A DNA stretch of 64,000 bases from Corynebacterium halotolerans YIM 70093 = DSM 44683. GTDB lineage: Bacteria; Actinomycetota; Actinomycetes; Mycobacteriales; Mycobacteriaceae. Shown piece by piece: positions 56,110 through 64,000 of this stretch. The stretch is from assembly GCF_000341345.1 (NCBI RefSeq), contig NC_020302.1:2088075-2152074 (forward strand). Reading direction: 5' to 3'. Both the position numbers and the translations under genes were made by a program. The notes beneath the pieces were generated by a model. It saw nothing but the letters and a program-made list of their open reading frames with translations, was not told where the DNA came from and did not search any database. Each line of letters starts with the position of its first letter. Position 1 is the stretch's first letter.

Positions 56110-57033
56110 ATGAGCAGAAACACAGATCGGCAGCAGCCTGCCGGTGGACCGCCCCCGCACGACCACGGGCAGGCACCGTATGGAAACACCCCGAATCCCG
56201 GCTACGGGTCACCCCTGCCTGACGGGATGAACTCCAATCAGTTCCACCAGTGGCCCGGGGAACCGCAGCCGCCGCAGAAGCCCTGGTACAAACAGGGCAA
56301 GACCATCGCCGCCATCATCGCGGTGATCCTGTTCATCGGCCTGATCGGCAGCTGCAACCCAGGCGCCTCAGAAACCACGACCACATCCGGCACTTCCGCA
56401 CGGGCAACAGTCACGGTGACGGCCACCGAGAGCAGCACAACCAGCAGGCAGGAGGTGACTGACCGCCCCTCACCGACTTCCGAGGCGACAACGGCCCCAG
56501 CCCCGCCGACGGCAAACAGCCGGACCGATGCCCCGGCAGCACAGCCCACCACGAAACAGCCGACAACGGAACAGCCCGCAACGGAACAGCCTGCAACGGA
56601 CGGTGTCCCGTTCGGTAGCCGGAATGCCCTGCGACAGGCACAGAGTTACCTCGACTTCTCGAACTTCTCGGCGACCGGCCTCTACGATCAACTCCTCTAT
56701 GAGGGCTTCAGCCCGGAAGATGCCCAGTACGGGGTCGATAATGTGGCTGCCGACTGGAATGAACAGGCACTTGGTTCGGCTGGAGACTATCTGGACTATT
56801 CCGGTTTCTCAGCGACCGGCCTCTATGACCAGCTCCTCTACGAGGAGTTCACCCCGGCGCAGGCACAGTACGCCCTCGACAACGTGAATGCCGACTGGTA
56901 CGCAGAGGCAGCGGAATCAGCCCAGAGCTACGTGGAATACTCAGCGTTCTCCGCTTCCGGCCTCTACGACCAGCTCATCTACGAGGGATTCACCCCGGAG
57001 CAGGCCCAGCACGGCGTGAACAGCGTCCAGTAA
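56110..57033 (+). CDS. Ltp-repeat membrane-anchored or lipoprotein, superinfection-exclusion-like
   Basis: A 307-residue protein. Residues 1-57 are hydrophilic and rich in Pro, Gln and Gly. A single hydrophobic helix (about 61-78) ends in LIGSC, a lipobox-like site, so it may be lipid-anchored. A Thr/Pro-rich spacer has repeats TTEQPATEQPAT. The C-terminal half has three repeats of about 48 residues of the host cell surface-exposed lipoprotein (Ltp) type, each with AxSYLxxSxFSATGLYDQL and a GFTPEQAQ-like end. In Streptococcus phage TP-J34 a related lipoprotein blocks DNA injection by other phages. Such a role here is inference. Confidence 0.8.
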   Translation: MSRNTDRQQPAGGPPPHDHGQAPYGNTPNPGYGSPLPDGMNSNQFHQWPGEPQPPQKPWYKQGKTIAAIIAVILFIGLIGSCNPGASETTTTSGTSARATVTVTATESSTTSRQEVTDRPSPTSEATTAPAPPTANSRTDAPAAQPTTKQPTTEQPATEQPATDGVPFGSRNALRQAQSYLDFSNFSATGLYDQLLYEGFSPEDAQYGVDNVAADWNEQALGSAGDYLDYSGFSATGLYDQLLYEEFTPAQAQYALDNVNADWYAEAAESAQSYVEYSAFSASGLYDQLIYEGFTPEQAQHGVNSVQ

Positions 57034-57389
57034 TCCGGCACCCGCTCCTCGTCCTCCGGTACGACGGAGCTCCTGGACCCGATGACTCCCCGCCCTGGCT
57101 GGACAGGAATGCCCGCGCGCTGACGCAGGATCCCCGGGGGCCGCCTGGGCGTGATCGGAGGCAGCTGCCCCGGGCTCCCCGTCGTACGGGGACGACCTCC
57201 TCACCTCCCCTGTCGCGGGACCACCAGATCGCTGTAGACCGGCCGGAACTGTGCTGACGTGCCTCTTCGTCTTCTCCGTCCAGATCGTCCATGCCGACTG
57301 GGCGACAGATGCACAACCCGCCGCGGCTGACGACGAGCACTCCGATCATTCCTACGGTCGCGGGCACTCCGCTGGGGTTTAATGAAGGC
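57034..57389. other. intergenic region, no gene recognised
   Basis: 356 bases between the Ltp-repeat gene and the DUF1206 gene. Open frames here are short and show no binding sites or codon bias. No strong terminator was seen. AT content rises before 57390, where the promoter of the next gene should be. Confidence 0.45.
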
Positions 57390-58211
57390 ATGGACCTACA
57401 CCAGGCGAAGAACAAGGCCGGACGATCGGCCGACCGGACGGCGCAGCGGGCGGCCGACCAGCCCGCCCTGGTGTTCTTCGCCCGCGCCGGCTTCATCGTC
57501 CTGGGAGTCCTCCACCTCATCATCGGCTGGATCGCGGTCCGGATCGCCACCGGCAGCGGCGGCGGGGAGGCCTCCAATTCCGGTGCCCTGCAGACCATCG
57601 CCGAAGCACCCGGTGGCCGGATGCTGCTGTGGATCGCGGTCGTGGCGCTGGTGGCCCTCGGCCTGTGGCGGCTGACCCAGCTGGTCATCGGCGAGGAGGC
57701 GAAGGACAAGGCCAAGGGCGCGATCATGGCCGTGGTCTACCTCTCCCTGGCGTTCACCACCTCGACCTTCGCCCGTGGCGGCTCCTCCTCCGACGGCGAA
57801 ACCGCCTCCGACATCACCGCCACGGTGCTGGCGCAGCCGGCGGGGATGGTCCTCGTCATCATCGCCGGTCTCGTGGTCCTCGGGGTCGGCCTCCACAACA
57901 TCTACCGCGGCGCGACCAAGGGATTCAAAAAGGACCTTGAGGCCGGCGCCGGGGCGGGCCACGTCGGTTCGGCGATCATCGGCGCGGGCATGGCCGGCTA
58001 CATCGCCCGCGGCATCGCGTTCGCCATTCTGGGTGGGCTGATCGTGTGGGGCGCGTGGACCAACGACCCGGAGAAGGCCGGCGGCCTCGACGTCGCCCTC
58101 CGCACTCTCGGTGCGCAACCGGCCGGTGCCCTGGCGCTCATCGCCGTCGGCATCGGCCTGGGGCTCTACGGTCTATATTCCATCGCCCGCGCACGGTACG
58201 TGCGGATGTAG
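57390..58211 (+). CDS. DUF1206 membrane protein
   Basis: A 273-residue integral membrane protein of the DUF1206 family. It contains three copies of a two-helix unit, at about residues 25-100, 115-180 and 195-265, each starting with a conserved Ala-Arg-Gly/Ala motif near the first helix (FFARAGFIVLGVLHL, YIARGIAFAILGGLI). The short N-terminus is basic. The function is unknown. It starts at ATG 57390 (MDLHQAKNKAG); a longer frame would add 33 residues without a binding site. The ribosome binding site is weak. Confidence 0.85.
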   Translation: MDLHQAKNKAGRSADRTAQRAADQPALVFFARAGFIVLGVLHLIIGWIAVRIATGSGGGEASNSGALQTIAEAPGGRMLLWIAVVALVALGLWRLTQLVIGEEAKDKAKGAIMAVVYLSLAFTTSTFARGGSSSDGETASDITATVLAQPAGMVLVIIAGLVVLGVGLHNIYRGATKGFKKDLEAGAGAGHVGSAIIGAGMAGYIARGIAFAILGGLIVWGAWTNDPEKAGGLDVALRTLGAQPAGALALIAVGIGLGLYGLYSIARARYVRM

Positions 58212-58247
58212 GCGTCTCCCGCAGCCCCCGCTGCTAGGTTCGGCCCC

Positions 58248-58760
58248 ATGGGACGTTCACTGACGCTCGTGCCGGTCGAGGAGGATCCGGACCTCGACGA
58301 GATCCGCCGCATCTTCGCCACCCACGGATTATCCTCCGGCACCCGCACTCCCCTGCTTGTCGACGCCGCGGGCAACCCACCGCGCATGGGTGGGCAGGAG
58401 CTGGCGTTTGAGTCGTCCTGGCTGGGTGAAGGCGCGCGCTCGTTCTACGGGCAAATCTACAACGCGGCGTTGAACGAGCAGCAGTGCGCGCTGATCTACG
58501 AGCTGGCCGTGGCGGGCAACCTGGTGCTCGCCCCGGACGGCGGCCCGCCGCACCTGGTGGTGTGCGGACGTACGCACGAGCCGGACGAGGTCCACGACGA
58601 GTCGGCCCCACCCTGGCTGGAGGTCGTCTGCTTCGTCGACTCCGCGGACGAGCTGCACCGCGCGCTCCACGGCAGGTGGGAGCCGTTTTGCAGCACCCAC
58701 CTCGATCGGGGCACGATCTGGGGGCCGCGGGCGGAGTGGCCGACGGACGAGGGCTGGTGA
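58248..58760 (+). CDS. conserved protein of unknown function
   Basis: A 170-residue soluble protein. I recognise no named domain. It has a proline/acid-rich start, a central SFYGQIYNAALNEQQCALIY block, several conserved-looking Trp and Cys residues (PPWLEVVCFVDS, WEPFCSTHL) and a WPTDEGW end. It lies 36 bases after the DUF1206 gene, without a convincing ribosome binding site. The codon bias is normal for the region. Confidence 0.65.
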   Translation: MGRSLTLVPVEEDPDLDEIRRIFATHGLSSGTRTPLLVDAAGNPPRMGGQELAFESSWLGEGARSFYGQIYNAALNEQQCALIYELAVAGNLVLAPDGGPPHLVVCGRTHEPDEVHDESAPPWLEVVCFVDSADELHRALHGRWEPFCSTHLDRGTIWGPRAEWPTDEGW

Positions 58761-58845
58761 CCGACGGGGCGAACGGGCATCCCCGAAACCTCCGACCGCG
58801 CTCTATCCTGGTGGAAATGTCCACCGCTCCCCCTGGAGGAGAACC

Positions 58846-59114
58846 ATGTCCGGACAAAACGCTTTTCCGCGGGAGTCCTCGCCTTTTCGACGGTGGCGGG
58901 GACGCTCGCGGTCGCACCCGCCGCCTCGGCGGCACCCGTTCCCGTAGATGACTCGGTCAACGTGAACACCGTAGCCCATGACCAAGGTGCGTCGGGCGAG
59001 TTCAACCACCAGGGTTCCTCACTCATCGAGACGGTGGTCGTCGACGTCGGGGACCTCGCGGTCATCCTCGACACCGTCTCACTCCTGTCCTGGGCCAACG
59101 GCCCGTTCGGCTGA
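58846..59114 (+). pseudogene. small secreted protein with frameshift near the start
   Basis: GGAGGAGAACC precedes an ATG at 58846. The frame that follows it quickly becomes Arg/Pro-rich nonsense. A second frame beginning about 15 bases later encodes a perfect signal peptide (KRFSAGVLAFSTVAGTLAVA, then PAASAAP) followed by about 50 residues containing SLIETVVVDVGDLAVILD. One extra A in the run CAAAAC would join the ATG to it and give an 88-residue secreted protein. The gene is either inactive, or a homopolymer sequencing error. The family is unknown. Confidence 0.6.
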
Positions 59115-59139
59115 GGTTGGGACGGGCCCCGGTAGCCGT

Positions 59140-59544
59140 CTAGTAGACGCGGACGTCCTCGTTGGCCTGCGAGTACTCCTCGTCGGTGACCGCACGGCCC
59201 CAGTCGACGAAACCCCCCTCGTCGTCCTTCAGATTGGCCACCACATGCGTCATCGGCTCGGACTCGACCGCGCCGTGCCAGTGGTTGACGCCCGGGCCGG
59301 CCCAGGCGGTATCACCGGCGGCGATGAGGCGGGCGGGGTGGCCCTCCTCCTGGAAGATTCCCACGCCGTCGACCACGACGATGAGCTGGCCGACCTGATG
59401 GGTGTGCCAGTTGGTGCGGGCACCGGCGGCGAAGGTGACGTTGGCGGCCTGCAGCTCCGTGGGCTCCTCCATGGAGGCCATGTGGACCTCACCGGTGAAC
59501 CAGTCGGGATTGGCCGGATTGCCGAGGGGGAAATGAGGGCTCAT
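59140..59544 (-). CDS. cupin domain protein
   Basis: A 134-residue single-domain cupin. Metal-binding motif 1 is in TNWHTHQVGQLIVVV with two His and a Gln in the usual Glu place, and motif 2 is in AGPGVNHWHGA. The fold would bind a divalent metal. It may be a quercetinase-like or carboxymuconolactone-type small enzyme; the substrate is unknown. Start ATG 59544 (MSPHFPLGNPANPDWF), with GAG-rich sequence before it; a longer frame would add 38 residues. It lies downstream of the Nudix gene in the same direction. Confidence 0.82.
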   Translation of the reverse strand: MSPHFPLGNPANPDWFTGEVHMASMEEPTELQAANVTFAAGARTNWHTHQVGQLIVVVDGVGIFQEEGHPARLIAAGDTAWAGPGVNHWHGAVESEPMTHVVANLKDDEGGFVDWGRAVTDEEYSQANEDVRVY

Positions 59545-59614
59545 GGCCTCGACGATACTGCCAAACCGGAGACGCGGCAGCGTACCGATCCGGCTGTGTG
59601 GGCCCCCGCCCCCG

Positions 59615-60145
59615 TCAGCGCGAGCGTTTTGTGTAGCCCATCCGCGGGCGGAAACCACCCGGATGCTTCATCTGGGCGACGGCGTCGGCGATGACCATGC
59701 GGAACCGGGGGTTCGTCGCCGGCAGCCGGGCGACCGAGAACCAGCCGACGTCGGAGTTCTCATCGTCCCCGACGACCGGGACGTCGTCCCCGACCACGGA
59801 CAGACGCATGGCGGTGTCCATGTAGCTGGACACGTCCCCGTTGCCGTAGGTGACGGGGCCGACCGCACCGACGCCGAGCAGCGCCTCCACCTTCGCGTCC
59901 AGGCCGGTCTCCTCCTTGACCTCGCGGACGGCGGTGACGTGCGGCTCCTCCCCGGGCTCGGTGATGCCGCACACCGGGGTCCACTCCCCGTTGTCGACCC
60001 GCCTGACCATCAGCACCTCCGGCACGGCCCACAGTGGGGCGTCGGCCGGGACGTCGCGGATGACCACCGCGGTGACCGCCGGCAGCCACAGCGGGTCGTG
60101 GCCGATCTTGGAGCGCAGCTTGAGGATGAAGTCTGGGATGGGCAT
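59615..60145 (-). CDS. Nudix hydrolase
   Basis: A 176-residue Nudix protein. The Nudix box GX5EX7REUXEEXGU is complete: G at the start of GITEPGEE and REVKEETGL at its end. The rest of the domain is typical of ADP-ribose or nucleotide diphosphate pyrophosphatases. The C-terminus is basic (MGYTKRSR). The ATG at 60145 is chosen because AAAGGA lies 12 bases upstream; an in-frame GTG at 60181 would add 12 residues. The substrate cannot be told from sequence. Confidence 0.87.
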   Translation of the reverse strand: MPIPDFILKLRSKIGHDPLWLPAVTAVVIRDVPADAPLWAVPEVLMVRRVDNGEWTPVCGITEPGEEPHVTAVREVKEETGLDAKVEALLGVGAVGPVTYGNGDVSSYMDTAMRLSVVGDDVPVVGDDENSDVGWFSVARLPATNPRFRMVIADAVAQMKHPGGFRPRMGYTKRSR

Positions 60146-60341
60146 GCGGGGGTAGGGTCCTTTCTTCCACGGGTCGGCCACAGTCTATCCGGAGGGAATT
60201 CTTCCTCCACGACCTCCGGCCCGGTGACAGCGAGAGCGACAATGCAGGATCGCCCTCCCCCGTCCCTGAGGTGTTGACGTGTGCCTTCCGGAGTGGGACA
60301 GAGGAGTATTCCCCGGATGACCCTGCTGCCGTGGGGCGGGC

Positions 60342-61247
60342 TCAGAGCATCCGCGTCTCGAACTGTGCGCCGGGCACGACCCGGTCCACGAGGTCCTGGA
60401 TGCGGGGCATCGGCGTGTACGACATCGTCATCTCTCCCGCGTCGGGTCCCTCGCATCCGGTGCCGGTGATGGCGTCGCGGGTGCCGGACACCAGGCCGAC
60501 GATCACACGCTGCTCACCGACGTTCGCGTAGACCGGTCCCCCGGAGTCGCCGGCGCGGGCGCACACCCGGGCGGTGCCGGCTACCGCGGTGACCTCGACG
60601 CCGTCGTCGTTGACCAGCAGTTCCCGGGTGTGGCTCAGCAATGGCTCCCCGCACGTGTGTCCGGTGGTGGTGCCGTACTTGCAGACCTGCGCGGGCAGGT
60701 CGTCCACGCGGTCGGCGAGCAGGGTGGGCGCGGCCGGATCCGGGGCGCTCATCCAACGGGCGGGATCGGTGATCTCGATGATGCCGACGTCGAGTTCGGA
60801 GGACTCCGCCCCGTAGAGACCGGAGTAGGTGAAGTGTCCGACGGGGGCGCTGAAGTCCACCTCAGCCCCGTCATTGGTGGCCCACACCAGGTCGCCGGGG
60901 CTGCCGCAGTGCGCGGCCGTGACGGCCCAGCTGGTCTCGGGTGTGGTGAAGCTGTAGGCGACGGTGCAGTGCCCGACCTGCACCACTTCACCGGGCACCG
61001 GTGCGTGGTCGGTGATGGTGATGGAGGTGCCCGGTGCCCAGGGGCTGGCCTCGGGGACGCGCAGCGTGGTCGCCGGCTGCGGCTCCTGTCCTGGCTCGGC
61101 GACGAGCGTGGGGGTGTCCGGCACGGCCCCGGATACCGCGGTCACCGACTGCGCCAGCCGGCCGTTCTGGTCGACGCCGATCAGGATGACGACTGCGACG
61201 AGGGCCAGCAGGACCGCACCGGCACCCGCCCAGGTTGAGGTTTTCAC
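60342..61247 (-). CDS. membrane-anchored trypsin-like serine protease
   Basis: A 301-residue S1-family protease. One N-terminal membrane helix (about residues 7-25) anchors it outward. A short spacer follows, then the catalytic domain: the His in VTAAHCG, the Asp in SELDVGIIEI and the Ser in GDSGGPVY. Four or more cysteines could form disulfides. It would cut exported proteins at the cell surface. The gene follows thrC and a 56-residue ORF in the same direction, with 12 bases from the ORF. Confidence 0.88.
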   Translation of the reverse strand: MKTSTWAGAGAVLLALVAVVILIGVDQNGRLAQSVTAVSGAVPDTPTLVAEPGQEPQPATTLRVPEASPWAPGTSITITDHAPVPGEVVQVGHCTVAYSFTTPETSWAVTAAHCGSPGDLVWATNDGAEVDFSAPVGHFTYSGLYGAESSELDVGIIEITDPARWMSAPDPAAPTLLADRVDDLPAQVCKYGTTTGHTCGEPLLSHTRELLVNDDGVEVTAVAGTARVCARAGDSGGPVYANVGEQRVIVGLVSGTRDAITGTGCEGPDAGEMTMSYTPMPRIQDLVDRVVPGAQFETRML

Positions 61248-61259
61248 GTCTGGTGCGGC

Positions 61260-61430
61260 CTAGTCGTCGGTGTTCTGCCCGTCCTGTGCCTCGCCCGTGG
61301 CGCTCTCCCCCGCCTCGTTTTCAGCGGCCTCGGCGGCTTCGGCCGCCGCCTGCGCCTTGATCTGCTCGGCGAACTTCTCCGGATCGAACTCCTGGAAGTA
61401 CTCCTGCGGCATGTGGTGCATCTGGCCCAT
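61260..61430 (-). CDS. 56-residue acidic protein
   Basis: A short open frame beginning MGQMHHMPQEYFQEFD and then Ala/Glu-rich (AEAAEAAENEAGE), ending in TDD. AGGTAGGAC, inside the thrC stop region, serves as its ribosome binding site seven bases before the ATG. The gene lies between thrC and the protease, with 12 bases to the protease start. No family is recognised. The strong binding site and biased composition support it as a real small gene. Confidence 0.6.
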   Translation of the reverse strand: MGQMHHMPQEYFQEFDPEKFAEQIKAQAAAEAAEAAENEAGESATGEAQDGQNTDD

Positions 61431-61436
61431 GTTGTC

Positions 61437-62882
61437 CTACCTCACCTCGGTGTTGTTGATCGATTCCATGATGAACTGCTTGACCTTCTCGACGTCGTTC
61501 GGCAGCTCCGCGACGTGCCGATCCGCCTCCAGAATGCCCGCGAAACGTTCGGGAACCGCCGGCTCGCGGCCGATCGCGGCGTCGATGGTCTCGGCGAACT
61601 TCACCGGCAGGGCGGTCTCCAGGCAGACGATCGGGGTGTCGACGTCGACAGCCCACGAGCGGGCGGCCTTGATGCCGTCGGCGGTGTGCGGGTCGATGAG
61701 CACACCGAGACGCTCATGACAGTCGCGGATGGTCTCGAGCCGGTCGGAGTGCGTGGACCGGGAGGACAGGAAGCCGAACCTGCCGACCGCGGCGGCGAAG
61801 GCGGGGTCGTCGGCAAGTGAGAACCCGCCCTGGCGCACCCGGGTGCCGAAGAGCTCGGCGGTGCGCCCGGCGTCGCGTCCGAGGAGGTCGAAGATGAAGC
61901 GTTCGAAGTTCGACGCACGCGAGATGTCCATCGACGGCGAGGACGTCTTGTGCGTGTCGGCGGCGGAGCGCACCCGGTAGGCGCCGGTGCGGAAGAAGTC
62001 GTCGAGCACGTCGTTTTCGTTGGTGGCCACGATCAACCGGTCGATGGGCAGGCCCATCTGGCGGGCGACATGGCCGGCGCAGATATTGCCGAAATTGCCC
62101 GTGGGCACCGAGAAAGAAATCTGCTGGTCATTGGTCTCGGTGATCTTCAACCAGGTGGAGACGTAGTAGACCACCTGGGCAACCAGCCGCGCCCAGTTGA
62201 TGGAGTTCACCGCCCCGATGCGGTACTCACGCTTGAACTCGGCATCGCCCGACACGGCCTTGACGATGTCCTGGCAGTCGTCGAAGACACCGTCGACGGC
62301 GATATTGAAGATATTCGGATCATCCAGCCCGAACATCTGCGCCTGCTGGAACGGCGTCATCCGCCCCGCCGGGGTCAGCATGAACACCCGGATACCGGTG
62401 CGCCCGCGCATGGCGTACTCCGCCGAGGAACCCGTGTCCCCCGACGTCGCACCCAGGATGTTCATGGTCTCACCGCGGCGGCCGAGCTCGTACTCGAACA
62501 GCTCACCGAGCAGCTGCATCGCCATGTCCTTGAACGCGGCCGTCGGCCCCTCCGAGAGGTGGCCGAGGTACAGCTGCCCCTCCAGGCGGGTCACGGGGAC
62601 AATCTCCTCGCTCGCGAACTTCGACGAGGTGTAGGCGCGGGCCGTCATCGCCTCGATGTCCTCGGCCGGAATGTCGTCGATGAAAAGCTTGAGCACCTCG
62701 GCGGCCAGCGCGGCATAGCCCTTCTCCGCCAGCAGGGTCCGCCACTGCGTCAACGTGGCGTCATCCAGCTGCGGATACTCCGCAGGCAGATAGAGCCCAC
62801 CATCCGGGGCGAGACCACCGAGCAGGATGTCGGCGAACCCGACCGGGGTGCGGGAGGCGTCGCGGGTCGAAATATAGTGCAC
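61437..62882 (-). CDS. thrC: threonine synthase, first copy
   Basis: A 481-residue PLP enzyme, the length of corynebacterial ThrC. It starts YISTRDASRTPVGF and has the PLP lysine in GPTAAFKDMAMQ near residue 106. The PLP phosphate loop is SGDTGSSAEYAM near residue 145. It makes threonine from O-phosphohomoserine. GTG at 62882 has AAGGTGGT upstream; a longer frame would add ten residues. A second thrC begins upstream. Much of the N-terminal half from codon 138 to codon 294 is almost identical in DNA to that second copy. Confidence 0.95.
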   Translation of the reverse strand: MHYISTRDASRTPVGFADILLGGLAPDGGLYLPAEYPQLDDATLTQWRTLLAEKGYAALAAEVLKLFIDDIPAEDIEAMTARAYTSSKFASEEIVPVTRLEGQLYLGHLSEGPTAAFKDMAMQLLGELFEYELGRRGETMNILGATSGDTGSSAEYAMRGRTGIRVFMLTPAGRMTPFQQAQMFGLDDPNIFNIAVDGVFDDCQDIVKAVSGDAEFKREYRIGAVNSINWARLVAQVVYYVSTWLKITETNDQQISFSVPTGNFGNICAGHVARQMGLPIDRLIVATNENDVLDDFFRTGAYRVRSAADTHKTSSPSMDISRASNFERFIFDLLGRDAGRTAELFGTRVRQGGFSLADDPAFAAAVGRFGFLSSRSTHSDRLETIRDCHERLGVLIDPHTADGIKAARSWAVDVDTPIVCLETALPVKFAETIDAAIGREPAVPERFAGILEADRHVAELPNDVEKVKQFIMESINNTEVR

Positions 62883-62966
62883 GCCGACCACCTTACGTGG
62901 ACACCCCCGCATCCTTCCCGCGGCGCTCCCCCGGGCACCGCATCGGCCCCGGGGAGCAGGGTGTTG

Positions 62967-64000
62967 CTAGCGGACCTCGGTGCCCTCGATCGAGTCGATG
63001 ATGAACTGCTTGACCTTCTCGACGTCGTTCGGCAGGTCGGTGACGTGACGCTCGGCGTCGAGGATGCCCGCGAAACGCTCCGGGATCTCGGGCTCCTGGC
63101 CCGTGGCCTCGACGATGGTTTCGGCGAACTTCACCGGCAGGGCGGTCTCCAGGCAGACGATCGGGGTGTCGACGTCCTTGCGCCAGTCGCGGGCGACGAA
63201 CACACCGTCGGCGGTGTGCGGGTCAATCATGACGCCGAGCCGCTCCCAGGTGTCCTTGATCGTGGCCACCCGGTCGGCGTGGGTGGACTTGCCGGCACCA
63301 AACCCGAACTCGTCGATGACGTCCATCATGATCCTGTCCTCGGCCAGGGAGAAGCCCCCCTGCGTGTGCGCGGTGTCCAGGAGGAACCGCACGCGGGCGG
63401 CGTCGCCCTCAAGCAGGTCATAGAGGAAACGCTCGAAGTTCGACGCGCGGGAGATGTCCATCGAAGGCGAGGAGGTGGCCACGGTCTTCTCCGCGGTGCG
63501 GGGGCGGTAGTAGCCGGTGCGGAAGAACTCCTCGAGCACGTCGTTTTCGTTGGTGGCCACGATCAACCGGTCGATGGGCAGGCCCATCTGGCGGGCGACA
63601 TGGCCGGCGCAGATATTGCCGAAATTGCCCGTGGGCACCGAGAAAGAAATCTGCTGGTCATTGGTCTCGGTGATCTTCAACCAGGTGGAGACGTAGTAGA
63701 CCACCTGGGCAACCAGCCGCGCCCAGTTGATGGAGTTCACCGCCCCGATGCGGTACTCACGCTTGAACTCGGCATCGCCCGACACGGCCTTGACGATGTC
63801 CTGGCAGTCGTCGAAGACACCGTCGACGGCGATATTGAAGATATTCGGATCATCCAGCCCGAACATCTGCGCCTGCTGGAACGGCGTCATCCGCCCCGCC
63901 GGGGTCAGCATGAACACCCGGATACCGGTGCGCCCGCGCATGGCGTACTCCGCCGAGGAACCCGTGTCCCCCGACGTCGCACCGAGGATGTTCATGGTCT
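62967..64000 (-). CDS. thrC: threonine synthase, second copy, cut by the window edge
   Basis: The 344 visible codons of a second ThrC end in a stop at 62967, 84 bases upstream of the first copy, in the same direction. The C-terminal parts differ clearly (RIMMDVIDEFGFGAGKSTHADR here, and RFGFLSSRSTHSDR in the other), but from 63532 to 64000 the DNA is identical to 62002-62470 except for one base. It carries the same SGDTGSSAEYAM loop. The start lies beyond the window. Its PLP lysine is not visible in this window. Confidence 0.93.
   Translation of the reverse strand, partial: TMNILGATSGDTGSSAEYAMRGRTGIRVFMLTPAGRMTPFQQAQMFGLDDPNIFNIAVDGVFDDCQDIVKAVSGDAEFKREYRIGAVNSINWARLVAQVVYYVSTWLKITETNDQQISFSVPTGNFGNICAGHVARQMGLPIDRLIVATNENDVLEEFFRTGYYRPRTAEKTVATSSPSMDISRASNFERFLYDLLEGDAARVRFLLDTAHTQGGFSLAEDRIMMDVIDEFGFGAGKSTHADRVATIKDTWERLGVMIDPHTADGVFVARDWRKDVDTPIVCLETALPVKFAETIVEATGQEPEIPERFAGILDAERHVTDLPNDVEKVKQFIIDSIEGTEVR

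Overview
The window is chromosomal DNA of a GC-rich Corynebacterium. The gene order is the classic corynebacterial one: plsC, ROK glucokinase, pimB', two NlpC/P60 genes, qcrBAC-ctaE, ctaF-ctaC, asnB (ltsA), a HesB-type protein, DUF3043, cobT, ilvE, pepA, sucB, lipB-lipA, DUF4191, RDD, glnA. The species cannot be fixed from the sequence alone.

Positions 1-35000 are core. The left part holds envelope and sugar genes, then two secreted NlpC/P60 wall hydrolases; the second is preceded by a recognisable ydaO/yuaA-type c-di-AMP riboswitch. Next come the menaquinol:cytochrome c reductase and aa3 oxidase genes (qcrB, qcrA, qcrC, ctaE, ctaF, ctaC), which form the bcc-aa3 supercomplex. asnB is divergent from ctaC. 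Further right, a three-lipoyl-domain E2 (sucB) and the lipoate genes lipB and lipA flank gcvP-gcvT-gcvH, so lipoyl enzymes and lipoyl assembly sit together.

Positions 35000-55800 are an accessory block. It starts directly after glnA with ureABCEFGD, a urea transporter and a three-gene FecCD-type ABC importer that overlaps the urea transporter and probably supplies nickel. A decayed IS5-type transposase and a glycosyltransferase-like fragment follow. Then come a GDSL lipoprotein, a second urea transporter, a small membrane protein, a frameshifted SARP/BTAD regulator divergent from a methyltransferase-monooxygenase pair, and a DUF2252 gene. The block ends in a 5'-truncated second glnA in the same orientation as the intact one. 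Two glnA copies therefore bracket about 20 kb of urea and nitrogen genes.

Positions 55800-64000 return to mixed content: an Ltp-repeat membrane or lipoprotein resembling phage superinfection-exclusion proteins, DUF1206, an unknown protein, a frameshifted small secreted protein, a cupin, a Nudix hydrolase, a trypsin-like protease, a 56-residue ORF, and two tandem threonine synthase genes. The upstream thrC copy runs off the right edge and shares a nearly identical block of at least 469 bp with the downstream copy.

No rRNA, tRNA or CRISPR array was found. Many operons end in clear GC-rich hairpins followed by T runs. Several starts were moved downstream of the longest reading frame on the basis of ribosome binding sites, stop/start overlaps or remembered family N-termini.
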